This document shows positions 34,870 to 43,321 of a stretch of 64,000 bases of DNA, piece after piece; position 1 is the first letter of the stretch, and every line of letters starts with the position of its first letter. The stretch lies in assembly GCA_009837355.1 (NCBI GenBank), contig VXTR01000068.1, positions 1-64,000 of the forward strand, in the 5' to 3' direction. The DNA comes from Chloroflexota bacterium. Lineage in GTDB: Bacteria; Chloroflexota; Dehalococcoidia; Lucifugimonadales; UBA3495. The notes beneath the pieces were generated by a model that saw nothing but the letters and a program-made list of their open reading frames with translations, did not search any database and was not told where the DNA came from. Made by a program: the position numbers and the translations under genes.

Positions 34870-34903
34870 TACCGCCCCGTTCGTCAGATTGCGCCCCACT
34901 GTC

Positions 34904-35035
34904 ATTCCCGCGAAAGCGGGAATCCAGAACGGTAACTTCAGCTTGTCATGGCGAGCGCAGCGCGGCAATCTCGTTGCGACCAGAACCGTTGCTACGCCAA
35001 AGGGATTGTCACGTCGCTACGCTCCTCGCAATGAC
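34904..35035. repeat. Two dispersed repeats between the deacetylase genes
   Basis: A short palindrome, ATTCCCGC-GAAA-GCGGGAAT, is at 34904-34923. It is followed at 34945-35035 by GTCATTGCGAG-type repeat copy C, beginning GTCATGGCGAGCGCAGCG and ending CTCCTCGCAATGAC. Together they fill the gap between the two paralogous genes. Confidence 0.65.
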
Positions 35036-35061
35036 TTCCCCACCAAATAGGAGATAAAGTC

Positions 35062-35976
35062 ATGCCCGCAGAACGGCGATTCGGGATGGACCACCCCCAC
35101 TACGACTGGTCGCCCCTCAACACGCGGGGCATCCTGCGCTGGCCGGATAACGCACGGGTCGCCCTGTGCGTCATCGTCAACCTCGAACATCCGGAGTGGG
35201 ACCCGCCAGCCGACAGCTTTACCACGCCCTTCTCCGGTGGCCTGGGCGCCCGAGGATTCCCAGACTACGCCCGGCTGTCCCACCGGGAATACGGGCACCG
35301 GGTGGGCATCTTCCGCGTGCTGGATACCCTGCGGAGGCACGGCATCCCGGCCACCGTGGCCATGGACGCCATGACCGCGGAGAACTACCCTTACTTGGTG
35401 CGCCATTGCCAGCAAACCGGGGCCGAAATCATCGGCCACGGGATGTCCCTGTCGCAGATGATAACCAGCAATATGTCCGAGGACGCCGAGCGGGAATACA
35501 TCAGCCAATCAGTCGCCGCCCTTACCCGCGCCACCGGCAGTGCGCCCGCCGGCTGGTTGGGGCCGGAATACGGGGAGTCAAACCGCACTCCGCAGCTGCT
35601 GTCCGAGGCTGGCCTGCGCTACGTCTGCGACTGGGTCAACGACGAGCAGCCCTACCCGTTGCACAGCCCCCACGGCGAGCTGTTCACCCTTCCGGTGATG
35701 TGGGAATTGGACGACGTGTCCGCTCTGTGGGAGCGCCGGGTGGTCGTCGGGAGGTATCAGCAGCTCCTGGAAGAGAGTTTCGAAACGCTGTACGAGGATG
35801 GCCAGCAGAACGGGCGGGTGATGGCGCTGAACCTGCACCCCTGGCTCATCGGCCAGCCCTTCCGCATCGGCTACCTGGACCGGGCGCTGGGACGCATGAT
35901 GCGTCGCAGCGGCGTGTGGGCCGCCACCGGCTCCGACATCGTGAATTGGTACCGGGACAACCCGCCGACGGCGTAG
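35062..35976 (+). CDS. polysaccharide deacetylase family protein (paralogue 2)
   Basis: A 304-residue paralogue of the protein at 33961, with the same order of motifs: YDWSPLNTRGILRWPDNARV, GHGMSLSQMI, GPEYGESNRTPQLL and LNLHPWLIGQPFR. The ATG follows TAGGAG. The two genes probably arose by tandem duplication but have diverged considerably. Both are likely cytosolic amide or deacetylation hydrolases with different substrates. Confidence 0.85.
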   Translation: MPAERRFGMDHPHYDWSPLNTRGILRWPDNARVALCVIVNLEHPEWDPPADSFTTPFSGGLGARGFPDYARLSHREYGHRVGIFRVLDTLRRHGIPATVAMDAMTAENYPYLVRHCQQTGAEIIGHGMSLSQMITSNMSEDAEREYISQSVAALTRATGSAPAGWLGPEYGESNRTPQLLSEAGLRYVCDWVNDEQPYPLHSPHGELFTLPVMWELDDVSALWERRVVVGRYQQLLEESFETLYEDGQQNGRVMALNLHPWLIGQPFRIGYLDRALGRMMRRSGVWAATGSDIVNWYRDNPPTA

Positions 35977-36009
35977 TCGTCACTAGCGAGCCTCGCTAAC
36001 GCCCAGAAA

Positions 36010-36040
36010 GTCATTGCCGCGCTGCGTTCCGCGCGATGAC
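36010..36040. repeat. GTCATTGCGAG-type repeat, short copy D
   Basis: GTCATTGCCGCGCTGCGTTC with CGCGCGATGAC at its end: only the two termini of the element remain. Confidence 0.5.
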
Positions 36041-36074
36041 AATATGAGGATGCGGGGAATGATACCGCCAAGGT

Positions 36075-36345
36075 TCACCGCGCAATCGCGTACACAAACT
36101 GGTTGATGATCTTGCCGTCTTTGATGACGCTCTTTTTCAGACGCCCCTGGCGCTGGTAGTCCACCTTCTCTAGGACCGGGGCCGAGGCGGGATTCCACTC
36201 GTAAACCTAGCCGTAGACGCGCAACAGGTCGAACTGCTCGAATGCGTACTCGGTGAACGCCCGCAGCACGGCTGTGGCAAGCCCCCCATCTCCAGAAGGG
36301 CTCCCCCAGCCAGTAGCCGATCTCGCCCGGACGGAGATGGACGTC
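36075..36345 (-). pseudogene. GNAT acetyltransferase remnant
   Basis: The first fragment reads GEIGYWLGEPFW, the acetyl-CoA-proximal strand of RimJ-type GNAT enzymes. A frameshift leads to LRAFTEYAFEQFDLLRVYG, then a TAG, then VYEWNPASAPVLEKVDYQRQ and GRLKKSVIKDGKIINQFVYA. The order matches the family C-terminal half. The N-terminal half is missing; the remnant ends about 20 bases from attachment repeat 2, so integration may have cut it. Confidence 0.8.
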
Positions 36346-36366
36346 ACGCCGCGTCTGTAGCCCGAT

Positions 36367-36383
36367 TCCCTTCATCGGCTCCA
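36367..36383 (+). repeat. Attachment-site direct repeat 2
   Basis: TCCCTTCATCGGCTCCA, identical over 17 bases to the tRNA-Thr 3' end, with GA also shared two to three bases further left. No other part of a tRNA precedes it. Confidence 0.8.
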
Positions 36384-36453
36384 CTCTCTTAATAAGGGCA
36401 TTCACCGCACTTAGACCGGTATCAATAAGCAGGGTTTCAACCGATTTTGGCCC

Positions 36454-36469
36454 GTTTTGCTGGACAAAT
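36454..36469 (+). repeat. GTTTTGCTGGACAAAT motif, second copy
   Basis: Exactly the 16 bases found at 5725-5740. It lies 71 bases after attachment repeat 2; the first lies 69 bases after repeat 1. Confidence 0.6.
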
Positions 36470-36516
36470 TCCCCGCAACGTCCAGCATCAGGCCTTACTC
36501 CACACCACTAGACGGC

Positions 36517-36607
36517 AATCACGCCTTGGTCCCTCCAGGGCGTGATTTTGTTCCGGATTGGCCTAATGGCAATACGCCCCGGGGTAATGCAAAGTCGTCC
36601 GGGGCGT
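36517..36607 (-). terminator. Two hairpins downstream of the GMC gene
   Basis: AATCACGCC/GGCGTGATT (36517-36547) and ACGCCCCGG/CCGGGGCGT (36574-36607) each have perfect 9-base arms. They follow the - strand GMC gene, at distances of 165 bases and more, and could end its transcript. Confidence 0.5.
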
Positions 36608-36771
36608 AGCACATTCTTCTTCAGGGCAACTGGATTCTGACCAGACATCGGCCGAAACGGTCCTGCAGTTCAGCCTCAAGACCGAAGATCACCGGATCTT
36701 CACCCTTTTCGCCAGAGCCGGGGTCCTCGACCCGGCTTAGACCATAGATTTCAGGCAGCGGCCAGGCGGGG

Positions 36772-38346
36772 TTAAGCCGACGCAATGAGGTCGGCGGCGC
36801 GTTCCCCGATCATGACAACCGTTGCATGGCTGCCACCTGACCTTGTAACCCGCGGCATCACCGATGCATCGACCACCGACAACCCCGTTACTCCTTTGAC
36901 GTTGCAGTATTGATCTACAACTGCCATTGGGTCTGAATCCGGGCCCATCTTGCAGGTGCCGGACACATGCCTGGCTGTTCCAACGGTTTGGCGGATATAG
37001 ACGTCCAAAGCGTTGTCGTCGGCCATGATTTCATCCGTTGGATGGAGCCGATAATCTGCCACGTCTTTATACGCATCGGTTTCAAGGAATCCGATGGCCA
37101 TTCGGATGCCTTCCCTCACCCGACGGATGTCGTTTGGATGCTGAAGGTAGCGGTAGTTGAACTCTGGCTGCACTGTTGGATCGGCAGACGCGAGCCTGAC
37201 GTAGCCTGCGCCGTCGGGTAGTCCGAGCGTGCACGAGATTCGCGCAACCCGGTCCGCGGGAACGTCATCATTGAGGAACTTGGTCCGTAAACCGGGGACG
37301 CGCTCCGGCCGTTCGTCAACCATCGGGGTGGTCCTCAGCAACATATCATTGACTTCGCCGGACCCCTGGGCGGTGTAGTGCAAACAGAAGCGCGCCGCAT
37401 CGAGATCGGAAGTCAGGGAAACTCCGTCTTTTACCTTAAAGGTGATCTGGGCGCTCAGGTGGTTGAACAGGTTCTGTCCCACTCCGGGAAGTTCGTGAAC
37501 GAGAGGTATCCCAAATTGCTCAAGTTGGTCTTTGGGGCCGATTCCCGACAGCATCAGCAGGTGGGGCGACTTGAGAGCTCCCGCGCTCAACACAACCCGG
37601 TCCGCTTCAACGTTGAAAATTTCGCCTCCGCTTTCTGCTTCGACACCGACGACCTTTCGATCCTCGATCAATACCTTCCTGACGAAAACCTCTCCCCTCA
37701 CCGTAAGGTTCAACCGGTGGCGCATGGGATTCAGGTGAGTGATAGCAGCGCTCATCCTCCAGCCGTCCAAGTTATTCGAAGGCCACACGCCAATGCCCGC
37801 CGGGTTCGGGCCATTGGTATCCTCGACTATCCCGTAACCCGCCTCCAAACAGGCTGCGTGGAAGGCCTTCTGGATGCCTGACAAGAGCCCGGTTTGACGA
37901 CGCCTTACCGGCATCGGTCCGTCGGTTCCATGGAAATCATCACGAATGTCGAGGTCGTGTTCAGATTTCCTGAAGTAGGGCAGTACCTTGTCGTAGGACC
38001 ATTCATCATTGCCCATGGCAGACCAGGAGTCGAAATCCTCGGGTAACCCCCTTTGCATTGCCTGGCCGTTGATGGACGACCCGCCGCCGATCACCTTACC
38101 CTGCGCTACGTGGATCTCCCCTTGCTCCTCGGTGATCGTTCCCCGCAGGGCCCAGTTGTGCTCCGATTCTGGGGATTCGGCATAACTTGTGTAGCCGAAC
38201 TTTATCTCGTCCGGGAGATAGTCTGGGTCAGGGTAATCTCGGCCGGCTTCCAGCAACAAAACGGAGGTATTCGCGTTCTCAGCCAATCTGGAGGCCAACA
38301 CCGATCCAGCCGCTCCCCCGCCGACGATAACAACGTCATATTTCAT
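36772..38346 (-). CDS. GMC family FAD-dependent oxidoreductase
   Basis: A 524-residue glucose-methanol-choline oxidoreductase. The FAD motif VVIVGGGAAGSVLASRLAE starts at residue 5; the GMC signature AQGKVIGGGSSINGQ is near residue 80, and the C-terminal GTARHVSGTCKMG holds the catalytic His with VVDASVMPRV after it. These cytosolic enzymes oxidise alcohols. AAGGAG precedes the ATG. Base composition is lower in GC than its paralogue at 40245, with which it shares length and most motifs, suggesting transfer from a relative and not a recent duplication. It is the only gene of the second insertion. Confidence 0.93.
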   Translation of the reverse strand: MKYDVVIVGGGAAGSVLASRLAENANTSVLLLEAGRDYPDPDYLPDEIKFGYTSYAESPESEHNWALRGTITEEQGEIHVAQGKVIGGGSSINGQAMQRGLPEDFDSWSAMGNDEWSYDKVLPYFRKSEHDLDIRDDFHGTDGPMPVRRRQTGLLSGIQKAFHAACLEAGYGIVEDTNGPNPAGIGVWPSNNLDGWRMSAAITHLNPMRHRLNLTVRGEVFVRKVLIEDRKVVGVEAESGGEIFNVEADRVVLSAGALKSPHLLMLSGIGPKDQLEQFGIPLVHELPGVGQNLFNHLSAQITFKVKDGVSLTSDLDAARFCLHYTAQGSGEVNDMLLRTTPMVDERPERVPGLRTKFLNDDVPADRVARISCTLGLPDGAGYVRLASADPTVQPEFNYRYLQHPNDIRRVREGIRMAIGFLETDAYKDVADYRLHPTDEIMADDNALDVYIRQTVGTARHVSGTCKMGPDSDPMAVVDQYCNVKGVTGLSVVDASVMPRVTRSGGSHATVVMIGERAADLIASA

Positions 38347-38957
38347 GGGTTCTCCTTAAATGCTTCGTCTTCCAACGCAGGATTTCCCAGATTCGACCGA
38401 TTCCGCTGAGGATAGGACGTTCTGGGATTTCACCGATTATAAACCGGCGTTCTCCATATCGGCCGACCAGCAGGGTCCGAATAAAGTGGTTGGAGCTTAT
38501 TGCCGGTCTTCGGTGCTTGTCAATCCGCTTTCGCTCCTGTGTCAAGGGTGTCGACCAACCGTACCCGGAGTCAGGCCATTGTCGAAAAACCGGCGCAGAA
38601 TCGCTCGAACATCAGACGAGAACGACATCGACCAGCTTCCGGCACATGGCAGACAGTGCCTCGAACCATCACCCTCGTGATCTACGCCCGCTGTCTCCCA
38701 GGCTCGCAGCGTAGCGCGGCCCACGCCTTCTCGGACCTGATGCGGAAAGCGGCCTGATTTTGTTGTCCAATTTGCCGGACAAATTCCCAGCACCCTACAT
38801 CACCAATCCGCACCGCGGATAGAGATTTGAGTAGGAAATCTCACTCTACAGCACTCAATAATGCCCTGCTTTAATGATATTATCGTCTCCCTTCATCGGC
38901 TCCATCCTTCCACTTCTTGGTGCTCCAACTGCCGGCTGCGGTACATACTGGTCTGCG
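38347..38957. other. Intergenic right end of second insertion
   Basis: Upstream region of the GMC gene; no coding sequence is supported. TTTGCCGGACAAATT near 38769 resembles the GCTGGACAAAT motif of the left ends and could be the opposite arm site. Attachment repeat 3 lies at 38888. Confidence 0.45.
38888..38905 (+). repeat. Attachment-site direct repeat 3
   Basis: TCCCTTCATCGGCTCCAT, identical for 18 bases to the tRNA-Thr end at 5639. It marks the right-hand junction with the chromosome. Confidence 0.8.
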
Positions 38958-40157
38958 ATGTTTGAATCGGAAGTCGTCGTTATCGAAGGCGGTATTGCCG
39001 GAGCTTCCACTGCCTTCCACCTGGCGCAGCACGGTCGCCGGGTTACCTTGCTTGAGCGCGGCGCTATCGCATCCGAAGCTTCCGGGGTCAACGCGGGTGG
39101 CATCGGAGCTTTGGGTTGGGGCAACGTTCCCGATTTGGAATCCCACCTTACCATGGGAAGCCTGGAAATCTTCCGCAGCCTGCAACTCGACCTCGGCTAC
39201 GACATCGAGTTTCGGCAATCCGGCGGCCTCCAGGCCGTTCAGTCGCCTGAAGAGTACGAATACGCCAGGAATCGCATCTCTGCCCTGCGTTCCCGCGGCT
39301 ATACGGCGGAACTGCTTACCGCCAGAGAAGCCCGCAGCATCGAGCCGAACTTGAACCCCCGATTGGCCGGCGCCATGCATTTCCCGTTGCGAGCCCAGGC
39401 TGACCCCTCGAAAGCAACCCGCGCTCTCGCGGACGCGGCCCAACGCCAGGGCGCCGATGTCATCACCGGCAAAACGGTTACTGGCATTGCTCGCGCCTCC
39501 GATGGAACCTATCGTATCGATTGCTCTGGTGATACCTTCCGCGCCGGACGCCTGGTGCTGGCGGCTGGCGCGTGGTGTGCCCCATTCGGTGAAATGCTCG
39601 GGATTTCCATTCCCATCGTTCCGGTGCGCGGCCAGATGTGGGCCACCGAGCCCTTGCCTCCTAGAGTGTTTCACTCGATTTCCGCAGTCGAGTCATACTC
39701 CTATTGGGCTGGCAACCCGGAGATATCCCCCGGCCAACCACCGGAACTAACCCACGTTGGCGACCAACGCGTAACCCGACACCTGTACGGTCGGCAAACC
39801 CGGGATGGGGAGGTTATCTTCGGGGGAGACCGGCAGGCCCTTGGCTATGACCGTACCCTGGACGCCGGCGGCATCGACGCCAACTTCTGTCACGTAGCAG
39901 AAATCTTGCCCTTCCTGGCTGAGTTGTCCATCAAGCGCTCATGGTCGGGGTTGATGCCGTTTTCTATGGACGGAAAGCCCATCATCGGCAGCATCCCCCA
40001 GGCGGACAATCTTTACGTCGTCAGCGGTTTGGCATCGTCCGGGTTCGGGCGTGGCCCCATGGCCGGCAAGTTGCTCGCCGACTATATTCGCACCGGACAT
40101 CGCGACCGGGTGCTGCTGGATGCCGACCCGGCCCGCTGCGTAACTGCTCTGGATTGA
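38958..40157 (+). CDS. DAO-type FAD-dependent oxidoreductase
   Basis: A 399-residue protein of the D-amino acid/sarcosine oxidase family. The N-terminus VVVIEGGIAGASTAFHLAQ is the dinucleotide fold, followed by LLERGAIASEASGVNAGGIG. The C-terminal LYVVSGLASSGFGRGPMAGK is the second FAD contact. The first glycine of the GxGxxG motif is Glu (codon GAA), which should weaken FAD binding. No ribosome site precedes the ATG at 38958, and an alternative start at 38874 would run through attachment repeat 3. The integration may have removed the original control region, so the gene could be silent or decaying. Confidence 0.8.
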   Translation: MFESEVVVIEGGIAGASTAFHLAQHGRRVTLLERGAIASEASGVNAGGIGALGWGNVPDLESHLTMGSLEIFRSLQLDLGYDIEFRQSGGLQAVQSPEEYEYARNRISALRSRGYTAELLTAREARSIEPNLNPRLAGAMHFPLRAQADPSKATRALADAAQRQGADVITGKTVTGIARASDGTYRIDCSGDTFRAGRLVLAAGAWCAPFGEMLGISIPIVPVRGQMWATEPLPPRVFHSISAVESYSYWAGNPEISPGQPPELTHVGDQRVTRHLYGRQTRDGEVIFGGDRQALGYDRTLDAGGIDANFCHVAEILPFLAELSIKRSWSGLMPFSMDGKPIIGSIPQADNLYVVSGLASSGFGRGPMAGKLLADYIRTGHRDRVLLDADPARCVTALD

Positions 40158-40244
40158 GCCGTCGCTGCCGATTCCCGTATGGTATAAAATCTCCCCTATC
40201 CTTTCTCCGTCTTTTACGTCATGCCCGATGCCCAAGGAGGCACC

Positions 40245-41819
40245 ATGAAATACGACGTTATCGTTGTCGGCGGCGGCGCTGCCGGCTCTACCCTGGCCGG
40301 GCGACTTGCCGAAGACGCCAATACCTCCGTCCTCTTGCTGGAGGCCGGCAACGACTACCCCGACCCGGAAAACCTGCCCGACGACGTCAAGTTCGGCGGC
40401 ACCCGCTACGCCGAGGCCCAGGATTCCGTCCACAACTGGGCCCTCCGCGGCACTCCCACCGAGGAGCAGGGCGAGATTCACGTCGCCCAGGGCAAGGTCA
40501 TCGGCGGCGGTTCCTCCATCAACGGACAGGCTATGCAGCGCGGCTTCCCCGAAGACTTCGACACTTGGGCCGCCATGGGCAACGACCAGTGGTCTTACGA
40601 CAAGGTGCTCCCCTTCTATCGCAAGATGGAGCATGACATGGACATCCAGGACGACTACCACGGTACCGACGGCCCCATGCCGGTGCGCCGCCGGCAGTCG
40701 GGTACCTGGGCTGACATCCAGAAAGCCTTCTATGACGCCTGCCTGGGCGAAGGCTATGGCCCGGTGGCCGACACCAATGGCCCCAATCCCACCGGTGTCG
40801 GCGTGTCTCCCACCAACAACCTCTGCGGCGTCCGCATGAGCGCCGCCATGACCCACCTCAATCCCATGCGCCACCGCCTTAACCTCACCGTTCGCGGCAA
40901 CGTGTACGTCCGTCGCGTGCTGTTCGAGGGTGCGAAAGCCGTCGGCGTGGAAGCCGAAAGCGGCGGCGAGATTTTCACTGCCTCCGCCGACCGCGTCGTC
41001 CTCAGCTCTGGCGCCATCCGTTCGCCCCAGCTGTTGATGCTCTCCGGCGTCGGGCCCGAGGACCACCTGCAGCAGTTTGCGATACCGGTAGTCCACGATA
41101 GCCCCGGCGTAGGTCATGGCCTGTGGAACCATCTCAGCGTCCACATCACCTACAAGGTGAAAGACGATAAGACCCTAACCGGCGACCACGACGCGCCCCA
41201 TTTCAGCCTCCATTACAGCGCCGACGGGTCGAACTACACCAACGACATGGTGCTGCGCTCCAGCACCGTCGTTGATGAGCGGGAAGAGAAGGTCGCCGGC
41301 GTGCGTACCCGCTACAACACCGGCGACGTGCCGTCCGAACGGGCCGCGCGCATCTCTTGCACCCTCGGTCTGCCCGATGGCTCAGGCTTCGTGCGACTGG
41401 CGTCCTCCGACCCCGGCGTGCAGCCGGAGTTCAACTATCAGTACCTGCGGCATCCCAACGACGCCCGGCGCGTCCGCGACGGCCTGCGCAAAGGGGCGCG
41501 GCTGCTGGAATCCGATGCCTTCAAGGACGTCTGCGACTTCCGCATCAATCCCACCGACGAAATCCTGAACGATGACGACGCCCTGGACCTTTGGGGCCGT
41601 CAGAACGTCGGCACCGCCCGCCACGTCTCCGGCACCTGCCGCATGGGCCCCGACGGCGATGACATGGCCGTGGTTGACCAGTACTGTCGCGTCCGCGGCG
41701 TGGAGAACCTGTGGGTCGTTGACGCTTCGGTGATGCCCCGCATCCCCCGTTCCGGCGGCATCCATCCCACCGTCATCATGGTTGCCGAACGCGTCGCCGA
41801 TTGGGTGGCGGCCGGCTGA
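40245..41819 (+). CDS. GMC family FAD-dependent oxidoreductase (chromosomal paralogue)
   Basis: A 524-residue GMC oxidoreductase with VIVVGGGAAGSTLAGRLAE at the N-terminus, AQGKVIGGGSSINGQ and SGAIRSPQLLMLSGVGPE as signatures, and GTARHVSGTCRMG with the catalytic His late. The start at 40245 is chosen because AAGGAGG lies five bases upstream; an ATG at 40221 is in frame but lacks such a site. It is strongly similar to the insertion-borne copy at 36772. A TATAAA box is at 40183. Confidence 0.93.
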   Translation: MKYDVIVVGGGAAGSTLAGRLAEDANTSVLLLEAGNDYPDPENLPDDVKFGGTRYAEAQDSVHNWALRGTPTEEQGEIHVAQGKVIGGGSSINGQAMQRGFPEDFDTWAAMGNDQWSYDKVLPFYRKMEHDMDIQDDYHGTDGPMPVRRRQSGTWADIQKAFYDACLGEGYGPVADTNGPNPTGVGVSPTNNLCGVRMSAAMTHLNPMRHRLNLTVRGNVYVRRVLFEGAKAVGVEAESGGEIFTASADRVVLSSGAIRSPQLLMLSGVGPEDHLQQFAIPVVHDSPGVGHGLWNHLSVHITYKVKDDKTLTGDHDAPHFSLHYSADGSNYTNDMVLRSSTVVDEREEKVAGVRTRYNTGDVPSERAARISCTLGLPDGSGFVRLASSDPGVQPEFNYQYLRHPNDARRVRDGLRKGARLLESDAFKDVCDFRINPTDEILNDDDALDLWGRQNVGTARHVSGTCRMGPDGDDMAVVDQYCRVRGVENLWVVDASVMPRIPRSGGIHPTVIMVAERVADWVAAG

Positions 41820-41842
41820 CCCGCACCGCAATCACCAACCAC

Positions 41843-41870
41843 GTCGGGGCGAATAACTATTCGCCCCGAC
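41843..41870. terminator. Perfect hairpin between convergent genes (GGGGCGAATA family)
   Basis: GTCGGGGCGAATA and TATTCGCCCCGAC are perfect 13-base arms around AC. It lies between converging genes and could act as a two-way terminator. Related palindromes are at 61925 and 63098. Confidence 0.65.
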
Positions 41871-41896
41871 TGCTTGAAAACTCCTGCTGGCCTGGT

Positions 41897-43321
41897 TCAC
41901 CCCAAATCCGGCCAAACGCCACGGCTGGGCGAAACCCCCTCGTAAGCGTGGGCAATGCGGAACATATTCCCCTCTTCCCACGGCCGGCCGATGAACTGCA
42001 ACCCGATGGGCAGCCCGGCTCCGCTGAACCCGCAGGGTACCGTGATGGCCGGGAAGCCGGTGGCGTTCATCGGGCTGGTGTTGCGGGAGATGTGTCCCGA
42101 ACCCGGCCCACGCACCTTCTGCGACTGGCCGTCCACCACGATGTTCTCGGCGTCGATACGCGGCGCCGGCATCGGCGTGGTCGGCGTAACCAGGAAGTCC
42201 ACGTCCCGCAACACCCGGGCGTGTTCTTCCTTGATGATGCGCTGAACCTTCATCGCCTTGGAGTAATCTCGCCCCAGCACGAACTGGCCGGCCAACGTGC
42301 GATACAGCGTGTCCGGGCCATAATCCTCCCGGCTGGACGCGATGTATGGCTCGTGCGTAACCACGCTGTCCGCCATTGCGGAAAAGCGCAACGCGCCGAC
42401 GTACTCCATGCTGGGCAAGCTGACCTCCCGGCTGGCGACGCCCAGCTCCTCCAACGCGGCGATGGCCCGGCGCACTGCCGCCTCGACTTCGGGGTCCAGC
42501 AGGTCAAAGTAGTGATTGCTGGGAATGCCCATGGTGAGCCCCTGAATCCCGCGCTCCATGATCAGAGTGTAATCGTCCAGCGGAACCGGCACGGTGCTGG
42601 GATCCAGCGGGTCGTAGCCGGCGATGACCTGCAGCACCAGCGCGCTGTCCCGCACCGAGCGGGTCATCGGCCCGATGTGGTCGCCGTTAAAACTGGTAAC
42701 CAGCAGCCCGCGCTGGCTCACCCGGCCAAAGGTCTGCTTCAATCCGACCACGCCGCAGAAGGCTCCCGGCAGCCGTACCGATCCCCCCAGGTCAGTGCCC
42801 AGCGACGCAAAGGTTATGCCGGCGGCCACGTTGGCGCCGCCGCCCCCGCTGGAACCGCCGGGTACGTGGTCGAGACCCCAAGGGTTGTGCACCGCGCCGT
42901 AATGCGGGTTGTTGGACGTTGCGCCGGCGGCGAATTCTTCCAGGTTTTCCTTGCCGATGATGATTGCGCCGGCAGCCTGGCATCGGCGAACCACTTCGGC
43001 ATCCTCATCGGGAACGTGGTCCCTCAGCACCTTGGTTCCCACGGTAGTGGTGATGCCCGCCGTGGCGATGTTGTCCTTGATTCCTATGGGGATGCCGTGC
43101 AGCGGCCCCAGGTATTCGCCACGCGCCAGCGATTCCTCGGTGGCCTCCGCTTGCGCCAGCGCTTCGTCCCGCAGAATGGTGATGAACGAGTTCAGTGTCG
43201 GCTGTCGCCGCTCGGCTTCGGCCAGGGCAGCCTCGGTCAATTCCACCGGCGACACTTCCCGCGACTGTATCAGGGGCGCTACTTCGGAAATGGTGAGCTT
43301 GAGCAGTTCGGAATCAGGCAT
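41897..43321 (-). CDS. amidase (GatA/AtzF-type)
   Basis: A 474-residue amidase-signature enzyme. The catalytic Ser-cisSer-Lys triad is recognisable as Lys in GIPIGIKDNIATAG, with the serine-rich loop GGSSGGGGANVAAG and the nucleophile region LGTDLGGSVRLPGAFCG. It hydrolyses carboxamides or, as a GatA relative, supplies ammonia. The start at 43321 is chosen because AAGGAG lies nine bases upstream; the nearby ATG at 43330 touches that site. It overlaps the end of the small gene upstream by eight bases. Confidence 0.92.
   Translation of the reverse strand: MPDSELLKLTISEVAPLIQSREVSPVELTEAALAEAERRQPTLNSFITILRDEALAQAEATEESLARGEYLGPLHGIPIGIKDNIATAGITTTVGTKVLRDHVPDEDAEVVRRCQAAGAIIIGKENLEEFAAGATSNNPHYGAVHNPWGLDHVPGGSSGGGGANVAAGITFASLGTDLGGSVRLPGAFCGVVGLKQTFGRVSQRGLLVTSFNGDHIGPMTRSVRDSALVLQVIAGYDPLDPSTVPVPLDDYTLIMERGIQGLTMGIPSNHYFDLLDPEVEAAVRRAIAALEELGVASREVSLPSMEYVGALRFSAMADSVVTHEPYIASSREDYGPDTLYRTLAGQFVLGRDYSKAMKVQRIIKEEHARVLRDVDFLVTPTTPMPAPRIDAENIVVDGQSQKVRGPGSGHISRNTSPMNATGFPAITVPCGFSGAGLPIGLQFIGRPWEEGNMFRIAHAYEGVSPSRGVWPDLG

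Larger units (their letters stand above)
5639..36383. mobile_element. Putative integrated island at tRNA-Thr (about 30.7 kb)
   Basis: The segment is bounded by direct repeats of the tRNA-Thr 3' end. It starts with a gene-poor stretch, carries insertion-sequence remnants, defence-like genes and an excisionase-like HTH gene, and then metabolic cargo with host-like base composition. Its right end abuts a decayed GNAT gene. No integrase is recognisable, so the element is either degraded or was formed by more than one event. The boundaries are seen in the sequence; that all of it moved as one unit is inference. Confidence 0.55.
36384..36771. other. Non-coding start of the second insertion
   Basis: No gene is found. 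It contains the integrase-site-like motif at 36454-36469 and two hairpins at 36517 and 36574. Confidence 0.5.
36367..38905. mobile_element. Small insertion (2.5 kb) between attachment repeats 2 and 3
   Basis: It is bounded by repeats 36367-36383 and 38888-38905. It holds one complete gene, a GMC oxidoreductase on the - strand, plus 0.4 and 0.6 kb of non-coding DNA. The motif at 36454 occupies the same offset as in the larger island. It could be a cassette-like satellite or the rest of a larger deleted element. Confidence 0.5.
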
